Of a stretch of DNA of 64,000 nucleotides, positions 51,083 through 59,802 are shown in pieces; position 1 is the first letter of the stretch, and each line of letters opens with the position of its first letter. The translations under genes and the position numbers were made by a program. The stretch is from Christensenella sp. UBA4263 (GTDB lineage: Bacteria; Bacillota; Clostridia; Christensenellales; Aristaeellaceae): contig DGWH01000091.1 of the NCBI GenBank assembly GCA_002395225.1, positions 28,436-92,435 on the forward strand, given 5' to 3'. Below the pieces are notes generated by a model. The model was not told where the DNA came from, made no database searches, and was given only the letters and a program-made list of their open reading frames with translations.

Positions 51083-51111
51083 TATACAAAGGCAGGGTTT
51101 CACGTTATAAT
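51083..51111 (+). promoter_or_regulatory. Promoter of the phosphofructokinase gene
   Basis: -35 TATACA (51083-51088), 17-bp spacer, consensus -10 TATAAT (51106-51111), with a T/A-rich stretch upstream. Confidence 0.75.
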
Positions 51112-51180
51112 AGCCGGGATGTTCGGGTGCTTGTCTAATCTGAACATAGGACCAAATTAATAGAGAGGAATTTAAGACAC

Positions 51181-52446
51181 ATGAAGGGAAATATTCTTGT
51201 CGGACAGTCCGGCGGACCTACCGCAGTCATCAACTCAAGCCTGGCAGGTGTATTCAAGACTGCTATGGAGCGCGGATACAATCAGGTGTACGGCATGCGT
51301 TACGGCATCCAGGGCTTCCTGGATGAGCAGTACATTTGTCTGTCTGATTATATTAAGAACGAAATGGATCTGGAGCTGCTCAAGCGCACGCCTTCCGCAT
51401 TTCTTGGAACCTGCCGCTACAAGCTGCCTGAAATCCACGAAGACCGTGCGGTGTATGAGCGGATTTTCGAACTGCTGGACAAGCTGGATATCGAAGTATT
51501 CGTGTACATTGGCGGCAACGATTCCATGGATACGATCCGCAAGCTGTTTGACTATTCTCTTCTGACCGGTGCCCGTCAGAAATTTGTGGGCTGCCCGAAG
51601 ACCATTGACAACGATCTGGCCATTACCGACCATACGCCTGGCTTTGGCAGCGCAGCCAAATACATTGCCACCTCCACCAAAGAGGTCATTTACGATGCCA
51701 ACGGCTTCTCCTACAAGAAGAAGAATGTCACCATTCTTGAGATCATGGGACGCAATGCCGGCTGGCTGACCGGTGCCTCCGCCCTTTGCAAGGGTGAGGA
51801 CTGTGACGGCCCGGACCTCATCTATCTGCCCGAGGTTGCCTTTAACCCGGAAACCTTCCTCGACAAGCTCCGTGATATCCTTTCCGTCAAGGACACCGTC
51901 GTTGCCGTTGTCTCTGAGGGAATCCGCACGGCAGAGGGCAAGTACATCTGTGAGTTTACCTCCGGTTCGGAAACCAAGGATGCGTTCGGTCACATCCAGA
52001 TGACCGGAACGGCTGCCTATCTGGCAGACCTGGTCCATAAGGAGCTCGGCTGCAAGGCCCGTGCGGTAGAACTCTCCACCCTGCAGCGTGCCGCGGCTCA
52101 TCTGGCCAGCAAGATTGACGTGGATGAGGCGTTCAACGTAGGCGGTGCAACTGTGAAGGCCGCGGACGAAGGTTCCTCCGGCGTCATGGTCGTTATTGAC
52201 CGTGTATCGGATGATCCGTATCAGAGCGCGACCGGCGTATACGATGTCCATCGGATTGCCAACGGTGAGAAGCTGGTCCCGAGAAAGTGGATCAATGAGG
52301 AAGGCGACTATGTGACCGAGGAGTTCCTCGATTATGTCCGTCCGCTGATCCAGGGTCAGTACAACCCCATGATGGTGGATGGTCTGCCGCGTCACCTCAA
52401 CATGCATCTCAAGAATTATGACTGGGCAAGGACTCCGATTCATTGA
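51181..52446 (+). CDS. pfp: Pyrophosphate-dependent phosphofructokinase
   Basis: Phosphorylates fructose 6-phosphate, reversibly, with pyrophosphate as likely donor. In the 421-residue protein the donor-site loop reads GGNDSMDT, with Asp where ATP enzymes have Gly, and the catalytic loop reads PKTIDNDL, with Lys where ATP enzymes have Gly. Both are the known marks of PPi enzymes. Other family features are GQSGGPTAVINSSLAG and MGRNAGWLTG. The start follows AGAGAGGAATTTAAGACAC. Monocistronic with strong promoter, optimised codons and terminator. Together with the aldolase it suggests PPi-saving glycolysis. Confidence 0.93.
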   Translation: MKGNILVGQSGGPTAVINSSLAGVFKTAMERGYNQVYGMRYGIQGFLDEQYICLSDYIKNEMDLELLKRTPSAFLGTCRYKLPEIHEDRAVYERIFELLDKLDIEVFVYIGGNDSMDTIRKLFDYSLLTGARQKFVGCPKTIDNDLAITDHTPGFGSAAKYIATSTKEVIYDANGFSYKKKNVTILEIMGRNAGWLTGASALCKGEDCDGPDLIYLPEVAFNPETFLDKLRDILSVKDTVVAVVSEGIRTAEGKYICEFTSGSETKDAFGHIQMTGTAAYLADLVHKELGCKARAVELSTLQRAAAHLASKIDVDEAFNVGGATVKAADEGSSGVMVVIDRVSDDPYQSATGVYDVHRIANGEKLVPRKWINEEGDYVTEEFLDYVRPLIQGQYNPMMVDGLPRHLNMHLKNYDWARTPIH

Positions 52447-52472
52447 GATAAACACATAGGGAAATTCGTTGG

Positions 52473-52509
52473 GAGTTTCATTGTCCCCGTGATAATGAAA
52501 CTCTCGTTT
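52473..52509 (+). terminator. Terminator of the phosphofructokinase gene
   Basis: GAGTTTCATT (52473-52482) / AATGAAACTC (52494-52503), 11-nt loop, followed by TCGTTTTC. Confidence 0.82.
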
Positions 52510-52535
52510 TCTAATTCCGGTTTTCCCCTGACACG

Positions 52536-52564
52536 AAAAAAAGGCGGACCGCTCATGGTCCGCC
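52536..52564 (-). terminator. Terminator of the MATE gene
   Basis: GGCGGACC / GGTCCGCC stem with a 6-nt loop; on the minus strand it is followed by seven T residues. The stem lies partly 8 bases from the stop codon. Confidence 0.88.
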
Positions 52565-52571
52565 GGGGAAA

Positions 52572-53924
52572 TCACACCAGGCGATCCCACCGCCGGTATT
52601 CCGTCAGGTACATGGTCACAAAGCAGGCCGTGCCGCCCAGTACGTTTGAAACGGGTTCTGCCAGAAACACCCCGTTTGCGCCGAAGCCCAGAACAGGGAA
52701 CAGCAGAGTCAGCGGCACGACGATGATGACTTTTCGCAGCAGGGAGAAAAAGACCGCCTGACGTGTCCGGCCAAGGGATTTGAATACCGTCTGGCCGCAG
52801 TACTGGAAGGCCTGGAAGATGAAGGCAAAGAAGTAAAGCTTGAGAACATTTGCCGCCGGTTCAAGCAGGACCGGATCGCTGGTGAAAATCCGGATGAAAA
52901 ATCCGGGAAAAAGGAGAATCAGCACCCAGACAATGGCGGTATAGACGACGTTCCAGAGGGTAAAGAGGCGGACGGTTTTCCGCATTTCCTCCGGCCGGCG
53001 CGCACCGTAATTGTAGGAGAGCACCGGGGACGCGCCATCTGAAATGGACTGAACGGGCACATCCAGGAGCGAGCGGACCGAGGCAATGATGGTATAGATG
53101 GAAATGTAGAGATCTCCGCCGTAACGGGCGAGCATGGCATTGCAGACAAGGGCGACCAGACTGTTGGTAAACTGCATGATAAAACTGGTAATGCCGATGG
53201 TGATGATGTCCGTCACGTTTTTGAGGATGAGCCGGGCCGGCGGAATGAACCGGAGATGGAGTTCACAGGCGGGGCGCATCAGGAAACGGATGACAAAACC
53301 GGCGGAGAGAAACTGGGAGAGGACCGTGGCCAGGGCCGCCCCGCGAATCCCCATGTGGAAGAGAAAGATCAGCACCGGGTCAAGGATCAGGTTGGACAGG
53401 GCGCCGATGAAAATGGCCAGCATACCCGCGCTGGCATAGCCCTGTGCGTTGATGAACGGCGTCATGCCGGCGGCAATCATGGTGGCCGGTGTGCCGATCA
53501 GATACACCGTCAGATACAGCGTGGCGTGGGGGAGCATCTGCTCGGATGCGCCAAGGAGGCGCAGGGCCGGTGTGCTGAACAGTTCAAAGAATGCCATGAG
53601 AATGACGGATGTACAGAGAATCAGCGTAAACGCCGTGTTCATAATGGTTTCCGCTTTTTCCCTGTCCCGCCGTCCCCGGGCGATGGCGCACAGCGGAGCG
53701 CCGCCGACACCGAAAAGGTTGGTAAAGGCGGTAATGATCATAATGATGGGGAAACACAGCCCGATGCCCCCAAGGCCCAGGGTTCCCTCACCGGGAATCC
53801 GGCCGATATAAATACGGTCTACAATGCTGTACAGCAGGTTCAGCAGCTGGGCGACCAGCATGGGCAATGCTGACGCGGCAACATTGTGTGCCGTTCGGGT
53901 ACTGGAAAAATCAATCTGTTTCAT
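52572..53924 (-). CDS. MATE-family efflux transporter
   Basis: Integral membrane carrier of 450 residues with 12 predicted membrane segments; members export drugs or cationic metabolites in exchange for sodium or protons. The N-terminus (ALPMLVAQLLNLLYSIVDRIYIGRIPGEG) and the mid-protein repeat (FTNSLVALVCNAMLARYGGD) are typical. The start at 53924 follows GGGAGGTTGCACA; the longer in-frame extension upstream has no site. Monocistronic. Substrate unknown. Confidence 0.92.
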   Translation of the reverse strand: MKQIDFSSTRTAHNVAASALPMLVAQLLNLLYSIVDRIYIGRIPGEGTLGLGGIGLCFPIIMIITAFTNLFGVGGAPLCAIARGRRDREKAETIMNTAFTLILCTSVILMAFFELFSTPALRLLGASEQMLPHATLYLTVYLIGTPATMIAAGMTPFINAQGYASAGMLAIFIGALSNLILDPVLIFLFHMGIRGAALATVLSQFLSAGFVIRFLMRPACELHLRFIPPARLILKNVTDIITIGITSFIMQFTNSLVALVCNAMLARYGGDLYISIYTIIASVRSLLDVPVQSISDGASPVLSYNYGARRPEEMRKTVRLFTLWNVVYTAIVWVLILLFPGFFIRIFTSDPVLLEPAANVLKLYFFAFIFQAFQYCGQTVFKSLGRTRQAVFFSLLRKVIIVVPLTLLFPVLGFGANGVFLAEPVSNVLGGTACFVTMYLTEYRRWDRLV

Positions 53925-54027
53925 TGTGCAACCTCCCTGTCGGTGAGTCAGTATAGCATAATCACCGGATTTGTCCAGTGGGGAACACAGACAGTCACAC
54001 AAAATATGGATTTGGAGAAGGTCGAAA

Positions 54028-54489
54028 ATGAACGCAGCAGAAGAAGTCCAGGAGCGCATTGAGGCATACCTCACGGAGATCGATCAGGTCATCGCACACG
54101 CAAAACCCGGCGCAGGTCTCTTTGGCATCGGCATCAGCCCCAAAAATGACCCGTGCAATGACCGTTTTCTCACGGGGATGCAGACCTGGTTTGAACAGTT
54201 TGCCCTGTCTGAACCCTCATCGGAGGAGACAGAGCGTGTCATGGATATCGTCTTTACTGCCCAGCAGCGCCGTCAGGACTTTGTATTCTTTACCCTCATT
54301 GCCATTCATGGCATGGCGATTCCGCTTGTCCGGTTCCTGACGCCCGAGGCGGCAGGCAGACAGGCGGAGGCCTATGAGAGCCGTATTCCCAAAACGCAGC
54401 GGATGCCTGTACAGCTGAAACTGCTGGACGAACTTTACCGGAGGGCTGGCAGGCAGCCCAGAAAACGCGGTCTGTTCGGACGCAGATAA
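54028..54489 (+). CDS. Conserved-looking hypothetical protein, 153 aa
   Basis: A soluble, mostly helical protein with a marked segment FGIGISPKNDPCNDRFLTGM (about residues 31-50) and a basic C-terminal tail (RQPRKRGLFGRR). The ATG at 54028 follows GGAGAAGG at 6 nt. It lies 55 bases before the ECF S-component gene on the same strand and may share its transcript. I do not recognise a named family and see no catalytic motif. The single cysteine in NDPCND and the nearby Asp residues could matter for metal binding, which is speculation. Confidence 0.6.
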   Translation: MNAAEEVQERIEAYLTEIDQVIAHAKPGAGLFGIGISPKNDPCNDRFLTGMQTWFEQFALSEPSSEETERVMDIVFTAQQRRQDFVFFTLIAIHGMAIPLVRFLTPEAAGRQAEAYESRIPKTQRMPVQLKLLDELYRRAGRQPRKRGLFGRR

Positions 54490-54544
54490 TTATCTGCCTG
54501 AAAAGGCCCCCGGGGCGCATGCTCCAGGGAGAAAGGAACCCCCA

Positions 54545-55588
54545 TTGAAAGATAAAACGATGTTTTCAACGCCATTTTCTAAGGAATACTGGCGTCAGGC
54601 GCTGGCCGATTATAAGAATCTGCGGATTCTCGTTTTCGCAGCACTGATGATCGCTCTGCGTCTTGTGCTTAAGCCCATTGGCATTCCACTCGCAGCAGAC
54701 CTCCGAATCAATGTCGGTTTCTTTGTCAATGCGTATGGAGCAATGGTATTCGGTCCGGCAGTGGCCGTCCTTGTCGCGGCCATTACGGATACACTGGGCT
54801 TTCTGGTGCATCCCACCGGGGTCTATTTTTTCCCGTTCATATTTACAGAGATTGCAGGATCCGTAATTTTCGCGCTGTTTCTGTACCGGGCAGAGATCAG
54901 TACAACCCGGATTATTCTCTGCCGTTTCTGTATCGATCTTTTTGTCAACGTGATCATGACTGCCCCCATCATGGCGCTTTATTACACCATGGTCATGGGG
55001 CGCAACTATCCGCTGTTTGACCTGCTTCGGATTATCAAGAATCTGGCCATGTTCCCGATCGAATCCCTGCTTCTCATCATCTTTTTCCGTCTGGTCATCC
55101 CGCCGACGCGAAAAATGGGGTATTGCCTGAGCGGAACGGAAAAGCTTCATTTTACGAAAAAGTCCGGCATCATCATGGGCGTTCTTCTGGCCTTCAGCAT
55201 TTCCCTGACTGCCTACTATGCCATCTATACCTATAATACCACCTCCTTCAGCGCCAGCTATACGGCTGAGGAACGGCTTACCCGCAATACGGAAATGACC
55301 GAATGGGTCAGGGATGAACTTGCGGAGGGTGATGATCTGGTGGTCATCATTGAAAGTGCCATGTCAAAGGTCGGAAAAAAAGAGATGACCTACGAACTGG
55401 CCCTGTACAGGCTTAACCGGGAGGTTCTGGCCGGGGAGAAAGACCTGACAGAGAAGACGGTCCGCGGCTATTCCAAATCGAAAGCGGCAAAGGAACCGGC
55501 TCTGACCCGGATAGGAAAAGCAGCCGCTCTGACGGATAAGAAAACCGATGAGCATCTCAGCATCACCATCCATCTGGATGAAAAGTAA
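54545..55588 (+). CDS. ECF transporter S component (folate-type) with C-terminal extension
   Basis: Substrate-binding membrane subunit of an energy-coupling-factor vitamin transporter, 347 residues. The first 205 residues match the FolT-like group: six membrane segments with RILVFAALMIALRL, LRINVGFFVNAYGAMVFGP and ITDTLGFLVHPTGVYFFPFIF. An additional hydrophobic segment (about 205-230) and a charged tail of about 115 residues follow, which standard S components (about 170-200 residues) lack. A TTG start at 54545 is supported by AAAGGA at 7 nt. EcfA/EcfT subunits are not encoded nearby, as is normal for shared-module systems. Folate as substrate is inference. Confidence 0.82.
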   Translation: MKDKTMFSTPFSKEYWRQALADYKNLRILVFAALMIALRLVLKPIGIPLAADLRINVGFFVNAYGAMVFGPAVAVLVAAITDTLGFLVHPTGVYFFPFIFTEIAGSVIFALFLYRAEISTTRIILCRFCIDLFVNVIMTAPIMALYYTMVMGRNYPLFDLLRIIKNLAMFPIESLLLIIFFRLVIPPTRKMGYCLSGTEKLHFTKKSGIIMGVLLAFSISLTAYYAIYTYNTTSFSASYTAEERLTRNTEMTEWVRDELAEGDDLVVIIESAMSKVGKKEMTYELALYRLNREVLAGEKDLTEKTVRGYSKSKAAKEPALTRIGKAAALTDKKTDEHLSITIHLDEK

Positions 55589-55594
55589 TAGATG

Positions 55595-55649
55595 GCCTGC
55601 CGCACAGCGGCAGGCTGTCACGTATGAGCACCGGCAAAGAAGCGGTGCT
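55595..55649 (+). promoter_or_regulatory. Two tandem hairpins before the Nudix gene
   Basis: GCCTGCCGC / GCGGCAGGC (55595-55615, loop ACA) and AGCACCG / CGGTGCT (55627-55649). The first lies just after the ECF gene stop and may end that transcript, though it has no T-run; the second ends about 12 bases before the Nudix ribosome site. Confidence 0.5.
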
Positions 55650-55669
55650 GAAAATCACAAGGAGTAAAC

Positions 55670-56554
55670 ATGATTCAGGATATCGCACCCCATGTCTTTC
55701 ACAATGAGTTTCATCCCGATGCGGCGCCAAAGGGGGATGATCGCCTGATTCTGTACAGGGACGGGGTTTTTGCCCTTCACCTGTCAGAGGACCGGCAGAC
55801 CATGGATTTTCCCCGGGCATCCGCATTTCCGGAGGCCCTTGAGCATGCGGTTTATCTGTTTGAAATGGACGGGCACGCCTGGTTTACGCCGGCCCGGCTG
55901 CCGGACAATCTTGACCGTCTGTGCCTTGAGCAGGGACTTGAATGGGTTCCTTTTGCCGGAATGCGGCGCAGCGGAACCGGCCCGAAAATGCACATGTTTG
56001 CTCTGTACACGGCCTATCACCTGATGGAGTGGTACATGGATAACCGCTATTGCGGCAGATGCAGCGGCAAAATGGAGCCGGACAAGACCGAGCGCGCCAT
56101 GTTCTGCCCGGCCTGCCGCAGAAAGGTCTATCCCAGAATCAACCCTGCCGTGATCATCGGCGTGATTAACGGGGATTCGCTGCTGCTGACCCGTTACAGA
56201 AACGGGAATGGCATGAACGCACTGGTCGCCGGATTTACGGAGATCGGGGAGACGTTTGAAGAGACAGTCCGCCGGGAAGTCATGGAGGAAACCGGTCTTC
56301 GTGTCCGGAATATCCGTTACTACAAGTCACAGCCCTGGGGGATTGCGGCCGATATTCTGGCCGGATACTACTGCGAGGTGGACGGAGATGACCAGATCCG
56401 GATGGATCAGAATGAACTGCGGTATGCCCAGTGGGTTCAGCGGGAGGAGATTGAGCTGCAGCCTCAGCCTTACAGCCTGACCAATGAGATGATGCAGGAG
56501 TTTAAGGAAGGCCGGATCCGGTCATCCCTTGACCTGCCGGCAGGGCTTAAATAA
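55670..56554 (+). CDS. nudC: NAD(+) diphosphatase (NudC-type Nudix hydrolase)
   Basis: A 294-residue hydrolase that splits NAD(H), and in E. coli also removes NAD caps from RNA. It has the N-terminal NudC domain, a four-cysteine zinc ribbon (CGRC, then CPAC at about residues 129-150) and the Nudix box GFTEIGETFEETVRREVMEE with TGL. The NudC-specific SQPW is kept, but the residues after it (GIAAD) differ from the usual PFPxS, so substrate preference may differ. The ATG follows AAGGAG at 5 nt. The next gene starts 52 bases downstream. Confidence 0.88.
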   Translation: MIQDIAPHVFHNEFHPDAAPKGDDRLILYRDGVFALHLSEDRQTMDFPRASAFPEALEHAVYLFEMDGHAWFTPARLPDNLDRLCLEQGLEWVPFAGMRRSGTGPKMHMFALYTAYHLMEWYMDNRYCGRCSGKMEPDKTERAMFCPACRRKVYPRINPAVIIGVINGDSLLLTRYRNGNGMNALVAGFTEIGETFEETVRREVMEETGLRVRNIRYYKSQPWGIAADILAGYYCEVDGDDQIRMDQNELRYAQWVQREEIELQPQPYSLTNEMMQEFKEGRIRSSLDLPAGLK

Positions 56555-56606
56555 GGACCTGCTTACAGGAAAACAGAAACAGCATTGCGCGTTATGGAGG
56601 GATTTG

Positions 56607-59147
56607 GTGAAGTTTTATTTTGCGGGCGGCGCCATGGAAGTTGGCGGCAGCTGTGTCTATGTGAGAATCGGCGACAGGGGAATCCTGTTTGATTCCGGAA
56701 TCCGGCAGGGCAGCGGCCGTGACCCGCTGCCGGATTTCAGAAACATACAGGTGATGGGCGGCATCGATGCGATTCTGGTCAGTCATGCGCACATGGACCA
56801 TACAGGGTCTCTGCCGGTCATCTCAAAGGCATTTCCGAATGCACCGATTTACATGACGCCCATGACTGAAATGCTCACCCGGATCCTCCTGGCGGACAGC
56901 CTTAAAATCATGGACCGGCGGGAGGATGAGATTCCGTACTACAACGCGGATGATGTATCCGAGATGCTGGCCAGAATTGTCCCGGTTCATTACATGGTGC
57001 CGTTTAAAGTGCTGGAGGAGATGCAGATGACCCTGTATCCGGCGGGACATATCGCCGGTGCGGCATGCATCAACCTGGAAACGCCGGAGGGAACCATCCT
57101 TTATACCGGGGATGTATCGGTTCAGCTGCAGCGCAGCATTGAAGGACTCCGGATTCCCAAACTCCGGCCGGATGTGATGATCATGGAGTCGACATACGGA
57201 AACCGGCTGCACGCCAACCGGCAGGCGGAGGAAATCCGGCTGATCCATATGCTGGGGGACTTTATTCAGGAGGGAAAGAAAACCCTGATTCCGGCGTTTG
57301 CACTGGGGCGCTCCCAGGAAGTTCTGCTGATCCTCCGCTCCGCCATGCAGAAAAAAGAGCTGCCGAAAGTACCGGTCTATGTGGATGGAATGGTGCGGGA
57401 CATCAACCGGGCCTATAAACAGTTTCCCACTTATCTGCATGCCAGTCTGGCCAGACGGATTATGCATGGAAATGAACCGTTCTATTCGGATGAGATCGTG
57501 GCAGTCGACCGTCTGCAGGACAGAAATGAACTTCTGTCGGCAAAGGGGCCGGCAATCTTTGTTTCCTCCTCCGGCATGCTGACCGGTGGTCCCAGCATGC
57601 TGTATGCCCGTTCACTGGCCCAGCGGGAGGACGCGGCCATTGTCATTACCGGCTATCAGGATGAGGAATCACCGGGCCGAATGCTCCTCAATCTGCTGGA
57701 ACAGCAGGAAGGGGAGGAAAAGCGGCTGACCCTGGACGGGGTGACGGTGCCGGTCAAATGCCGGGTTGAACAGGTGGGTCTCTCCGCACACGCGGACAAG
57801 ACCGAGCTGATGGGCATTGTCGAAAAGACGAGTCCGCGGAATCTGTTCCTTGTCCACGGTGATCAGGAGGCGATTGATTCTCTCGGGGAAGAGTTCTCAA
57901 AGGACTATGGCCGAAGGGTCTTCGAGCCCGTCGCCGGGGAGGTCGTCGATGTTGAAATCCGCGTCAGGCGCAAGCAGAAAGAAACACTTCCGGAGTTTAC
58001 CCTGAATCAGAGGGAAATGCCGGAACCGGACGGTCTGCGGAAACTCCGGGAAGAGGTTCTGGCCCGCTATCCCATGCGTTCCTTCACCATTGAGGATTAT
58101 TACTATATCTGGTTTGGCGTAAGGGTCCTGGATGAGACGGAAAGAGAGGAATCGCAGCGGATACAGATGCTCCAGGATATCATGCTTGACAGCGAGTTTT
58201 TCATCCGCGATGCCAAACGCATGTTCCTGATCCGCCCGACCAATGAAGCGGAGATGCGGGAATGGCAGAAAAAAGGGGAAAGCAATGCGCAGGATGTGGA
58301 GCGGGTGCTCCGGGAAATCCTGCAGGATGTGGAAATTCGCAAATTCAGCTTCTTCGTGGAGGAAAAGCGTGCCGAACTGACCGTGGATTTTCCGGATGCT
58401 TTTGATGCGGAGAAACGCAGCCTCTGCGAGGAGCAGCTCATCGAGCGGACCGGATGGCGCTTTACCCTCCGGAACACGATGAATCATCAGGCGACGTACA
58501 ATTTCCTTTCTGAACTGTTCCCGGAAGGCATCCTGAAATATTCCTATTACACCGAGAAACGCGCATACCGGGTCTATGTGCCGGGCAATGTCTCTCCGGA
58601 CGATTCGAGAGCCGCCCTGTTCAGGGAAAAAACCGGATGGCATCTGCTCATAAACGACGCGGTTCAGGAAATACATGCGGATCTGGCGGCCGGAACAACA
58701 TCAGAGGCGGCGGAAGGGGAATACCTGCCCGAAAAAGGAACAAAGCAGGTTGAGCAGAACCTGGCGGCCCGGCTTGTTTCCCTTCAGTTTGAAGGAAATC
58801 CGATCGCCCCTTACAAAACGAGCTTTCGGAATGACCAGCGGGGACGTTACATGGAGCTTTCCTTTCTCTCGCCGGCGCTGGGCAAAAGAGCGGAGGAGGA
58901 CATTCGGTCCATTTGCCGTCAGACCGGATACCGGATCCGGATTGCACCAAACGTCAACCAGAACATGATTTTTGCCATGGCCCAGCGAATGTGCAGTGCA
59001 TCCGGCCTTCGTCTTCTGAAAAACCCGTCCTATCAGCAGGCACGCAATGCGGTACTGATCAGCATCGCGGAGCCCGAAATCCCGGATTCTCTGAAAGAGG
59101 AATTCCTGAAACAGACAGGGGTACAGCTGGAAAAGACCCAGAAATAA
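56607..59147 (+). CDS. Beta-CASP metallo-beta-lactamase-fold ribonuclease-like protein with long C-terminal extension
   Basis: An 846-residue protein. Residues 1-450 are a CPSF73-type nuclease: metal site SHAHMDHTG (about residues 57-65), YPAGHIAGAA, YTGDVS, the beta-CASP domain (ESTYGNRLHANRQAEEIR, PAFALGRSQEVL, SSSGMLTGGPS) and RMMBL end (VGLSAHADKTELMG, LVHGD). Such enzymes cut or trim RNA. The GTG start at 56607 is chosen because GGAGG ends 6 nt before it and the fold begins at VKFYFAGGA; the upstream in-frame codons overlap nudC. The remaining 390 residues have no family I recognise but carry a recurring hydrophobic-x-x-[KR]-TG-[WYV] motif (about residues 614, 671, 768, 832). Confidence 0.88.
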   Translation: MKFYFAGGAMEVGGSCVYVRIGDRGILFDSGIRQGSGRDPLPDFRNIQVMGGIDAILVSHAHMDHTGSLPVISKAFPNAPIYMTPMTEMLTRILLADSLKIMDRREDEIPYYNADDVSEMLARIVPVHYMVPFKVLEEMQMTLYPAGHIAGAACINLETPEGTILYTGDVSVQLQRSIEGLRIPKLRPDVMIMESTYGNRLHANRQAEEIRLIHMLGDFIQEGKKTLIPAFALGRSQEVLLILRSAMQKKELPKVPVYVDGMVRDINRAYKQFPTYLHASLARRIMHGNEPFYSDEIVAVDRLQDRNELLSAKGPAIFVSSSGMLTGGPSMLYARSLAQREDAAIVITGYQDEESPGRMLLNLLEQQEGEEKRLTLDGVTVPVKCRVEQVGLSAHADKTELMGIVEKTSPRNLFLVHGDQEAIDSLGEEFSKDYGRRVFEPVAGEVVDVEIRVRRKQKETLPEFTLNQREMPEPDGLRKLREEVLARYPMRSFTIEDYYYIWFGVRVLDETEREESQRIQMLQDIMLDSEFFIRDAKRMFLIRPTNEAEMREWQKKGESNAQDVERVLREILQDVEIRKFSFFVEEKRAELTVDFPDAFDAEKRSLCEEQLIERTGWRFTLRNTMNHQATYNFLSELFPEGILKYSYYTEKRAYRVYVPGNVSPDDSRAALFREKTGWHLLINDAVQEIHADLAAGTTSEAAEGEYLPEKGTKQVEQNLAARLVSLQFEGNPIAPYKTSFRNDQRGRYMELSFLSPALGKRAEEDIRSICRQTGYRIRIAPNVNQNMIFAMAQRMCSASGLRLLKNPSYQQARNAVLISIAEPEIPDSLKEEFLKQTGVQLEKTQK

Positions 59148-59165
59148 ATATCCCATTTCATCGGA

Positions 59166-59224
59166 AAAAAGCGCCGGCGTCTCCGTACATGCAGAAATGC
59201 ATTTACTTGCGCGCCGGACTTTTT
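59166..59224 (+). terminator. Bulged terminator after the beta-CASP gene
   Basis: AAAAAG and CCGGCG arms (59166-59179) pair with CGCCGG and CTTTTT (59212-59224) with a small bulge; the loop contains ATGCA/TGCAT. The stem is imperfect, so termination strength is uncertain. Confidence 0.5.
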
Positions 59225-59257
59225 CGTTTTTCCCCATTTCCGAAAGAGGTGAGTCGT

Positions 59258-59659
59258 ATGGCAACCGTAAAACACTATGATCCGCGGGTTAACACCACAT
59301 ACGTGTATGACTCAAAAAAAGTCTATGACAAAACAACCAACAAAACAAAGCTGGTTCGCAAATTGATTGGCAAAATCGATCCGGATACCGGTGAAATTGT
59401 GCCAACGGGGCGCGTGGGGCGGCCGGTGAAAAAACAGACGGCAAATGGTTCAGCAGATGGTATTCCCTCCGAGGAAACGATTGATTACATAGCCCAATTC
59501 GAAGCGTATCGAAAAGACAGGGAAATTCAGAACCAGCGAATTGAACGCCTGGAACGCGAGCTCCAGGAACTAAAGGCAGATTATATGAAGTGCATGCATG
59601 ACCTGCGTCAAATTGCTTCTATCAGTGCCGGATATCTGGTTCAGAATCAGGAGCCCTGA
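59258..59659 (+). CDS. Hypothetical protein with transposase-accessory-like N-terminus and coiled coil
   Basis: A 133-residue soluble protein. The N-terminal half (VKHYDPRVNTTYVYDSKKVYD, then KLVRKLIGKIDPDTGEIVPTG) is a module I recall from many clostridial proteins, some next to insertion-sequence transposases. The C-terminal half is a coiled coil (IQNQRIERLERELQELKADY). No transposase or inverted repeats are present here, so it is either an orphan or serves another role. The ATG at 59258 follows GAAAGAGGTGAGTCG. Confidence in it being a real gene is good; the link to transposition is weak. Confidence 0.65.
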   Translation: MATVKHYDPRVNTTYVYDSKKVYDKTTNKTKLVRKLIGKIDPDTGEIVPTGRVGRPVKKQTANGSADGIPSEETIDYIAQFEAYRKDREIQNQRIERLERELQELKADYMKCMHDLRQIASISAGYLVQNQEP

Positions 59660-59670
59660 CCGGGATGCTT

Positions 59671-59709
59671 AAGAAGAGCCGACATCATGGATGTCGGCTC
59701 TTCTTCTAT
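59671..59709 (+). terminator. Terminator after the coiled-coil hypothetical gene
   Basis: Perfect 16-bp stem (AAGAAGAGCCGACATC / GATGTCGGCTCTTCTT) with a 3-nt loop, followed by CTATTTCC. Confidence 0.85.
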
Positions 59710-59802
59710 TTCCAATGGCGTTGGAATGCTGCTTATAGTGAATCATTTGAAGACGGGCTGTGATGGAGTCCGTTTCCGGATGCCGATTCGTTCAGAAACA
59801 GA

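Noticed and set aside
48370..51093. Shared 12-mer GTATACAAAGGC upstream of the YHYH and phosphofructokinase genes as a regulatory box
   Set aside because: It occupies different positions relative to the two promoters (after the -10 in one, within the -35 in the other), so coincidence of promoter-like sequence is the simpler explanation.
54490..54544. Tetrahydrofolate riboswitch before the folate-type ECF gene
   Set aside because: Only 55 bases separate the genes, too short for that riboswitch, and no matching core was found.
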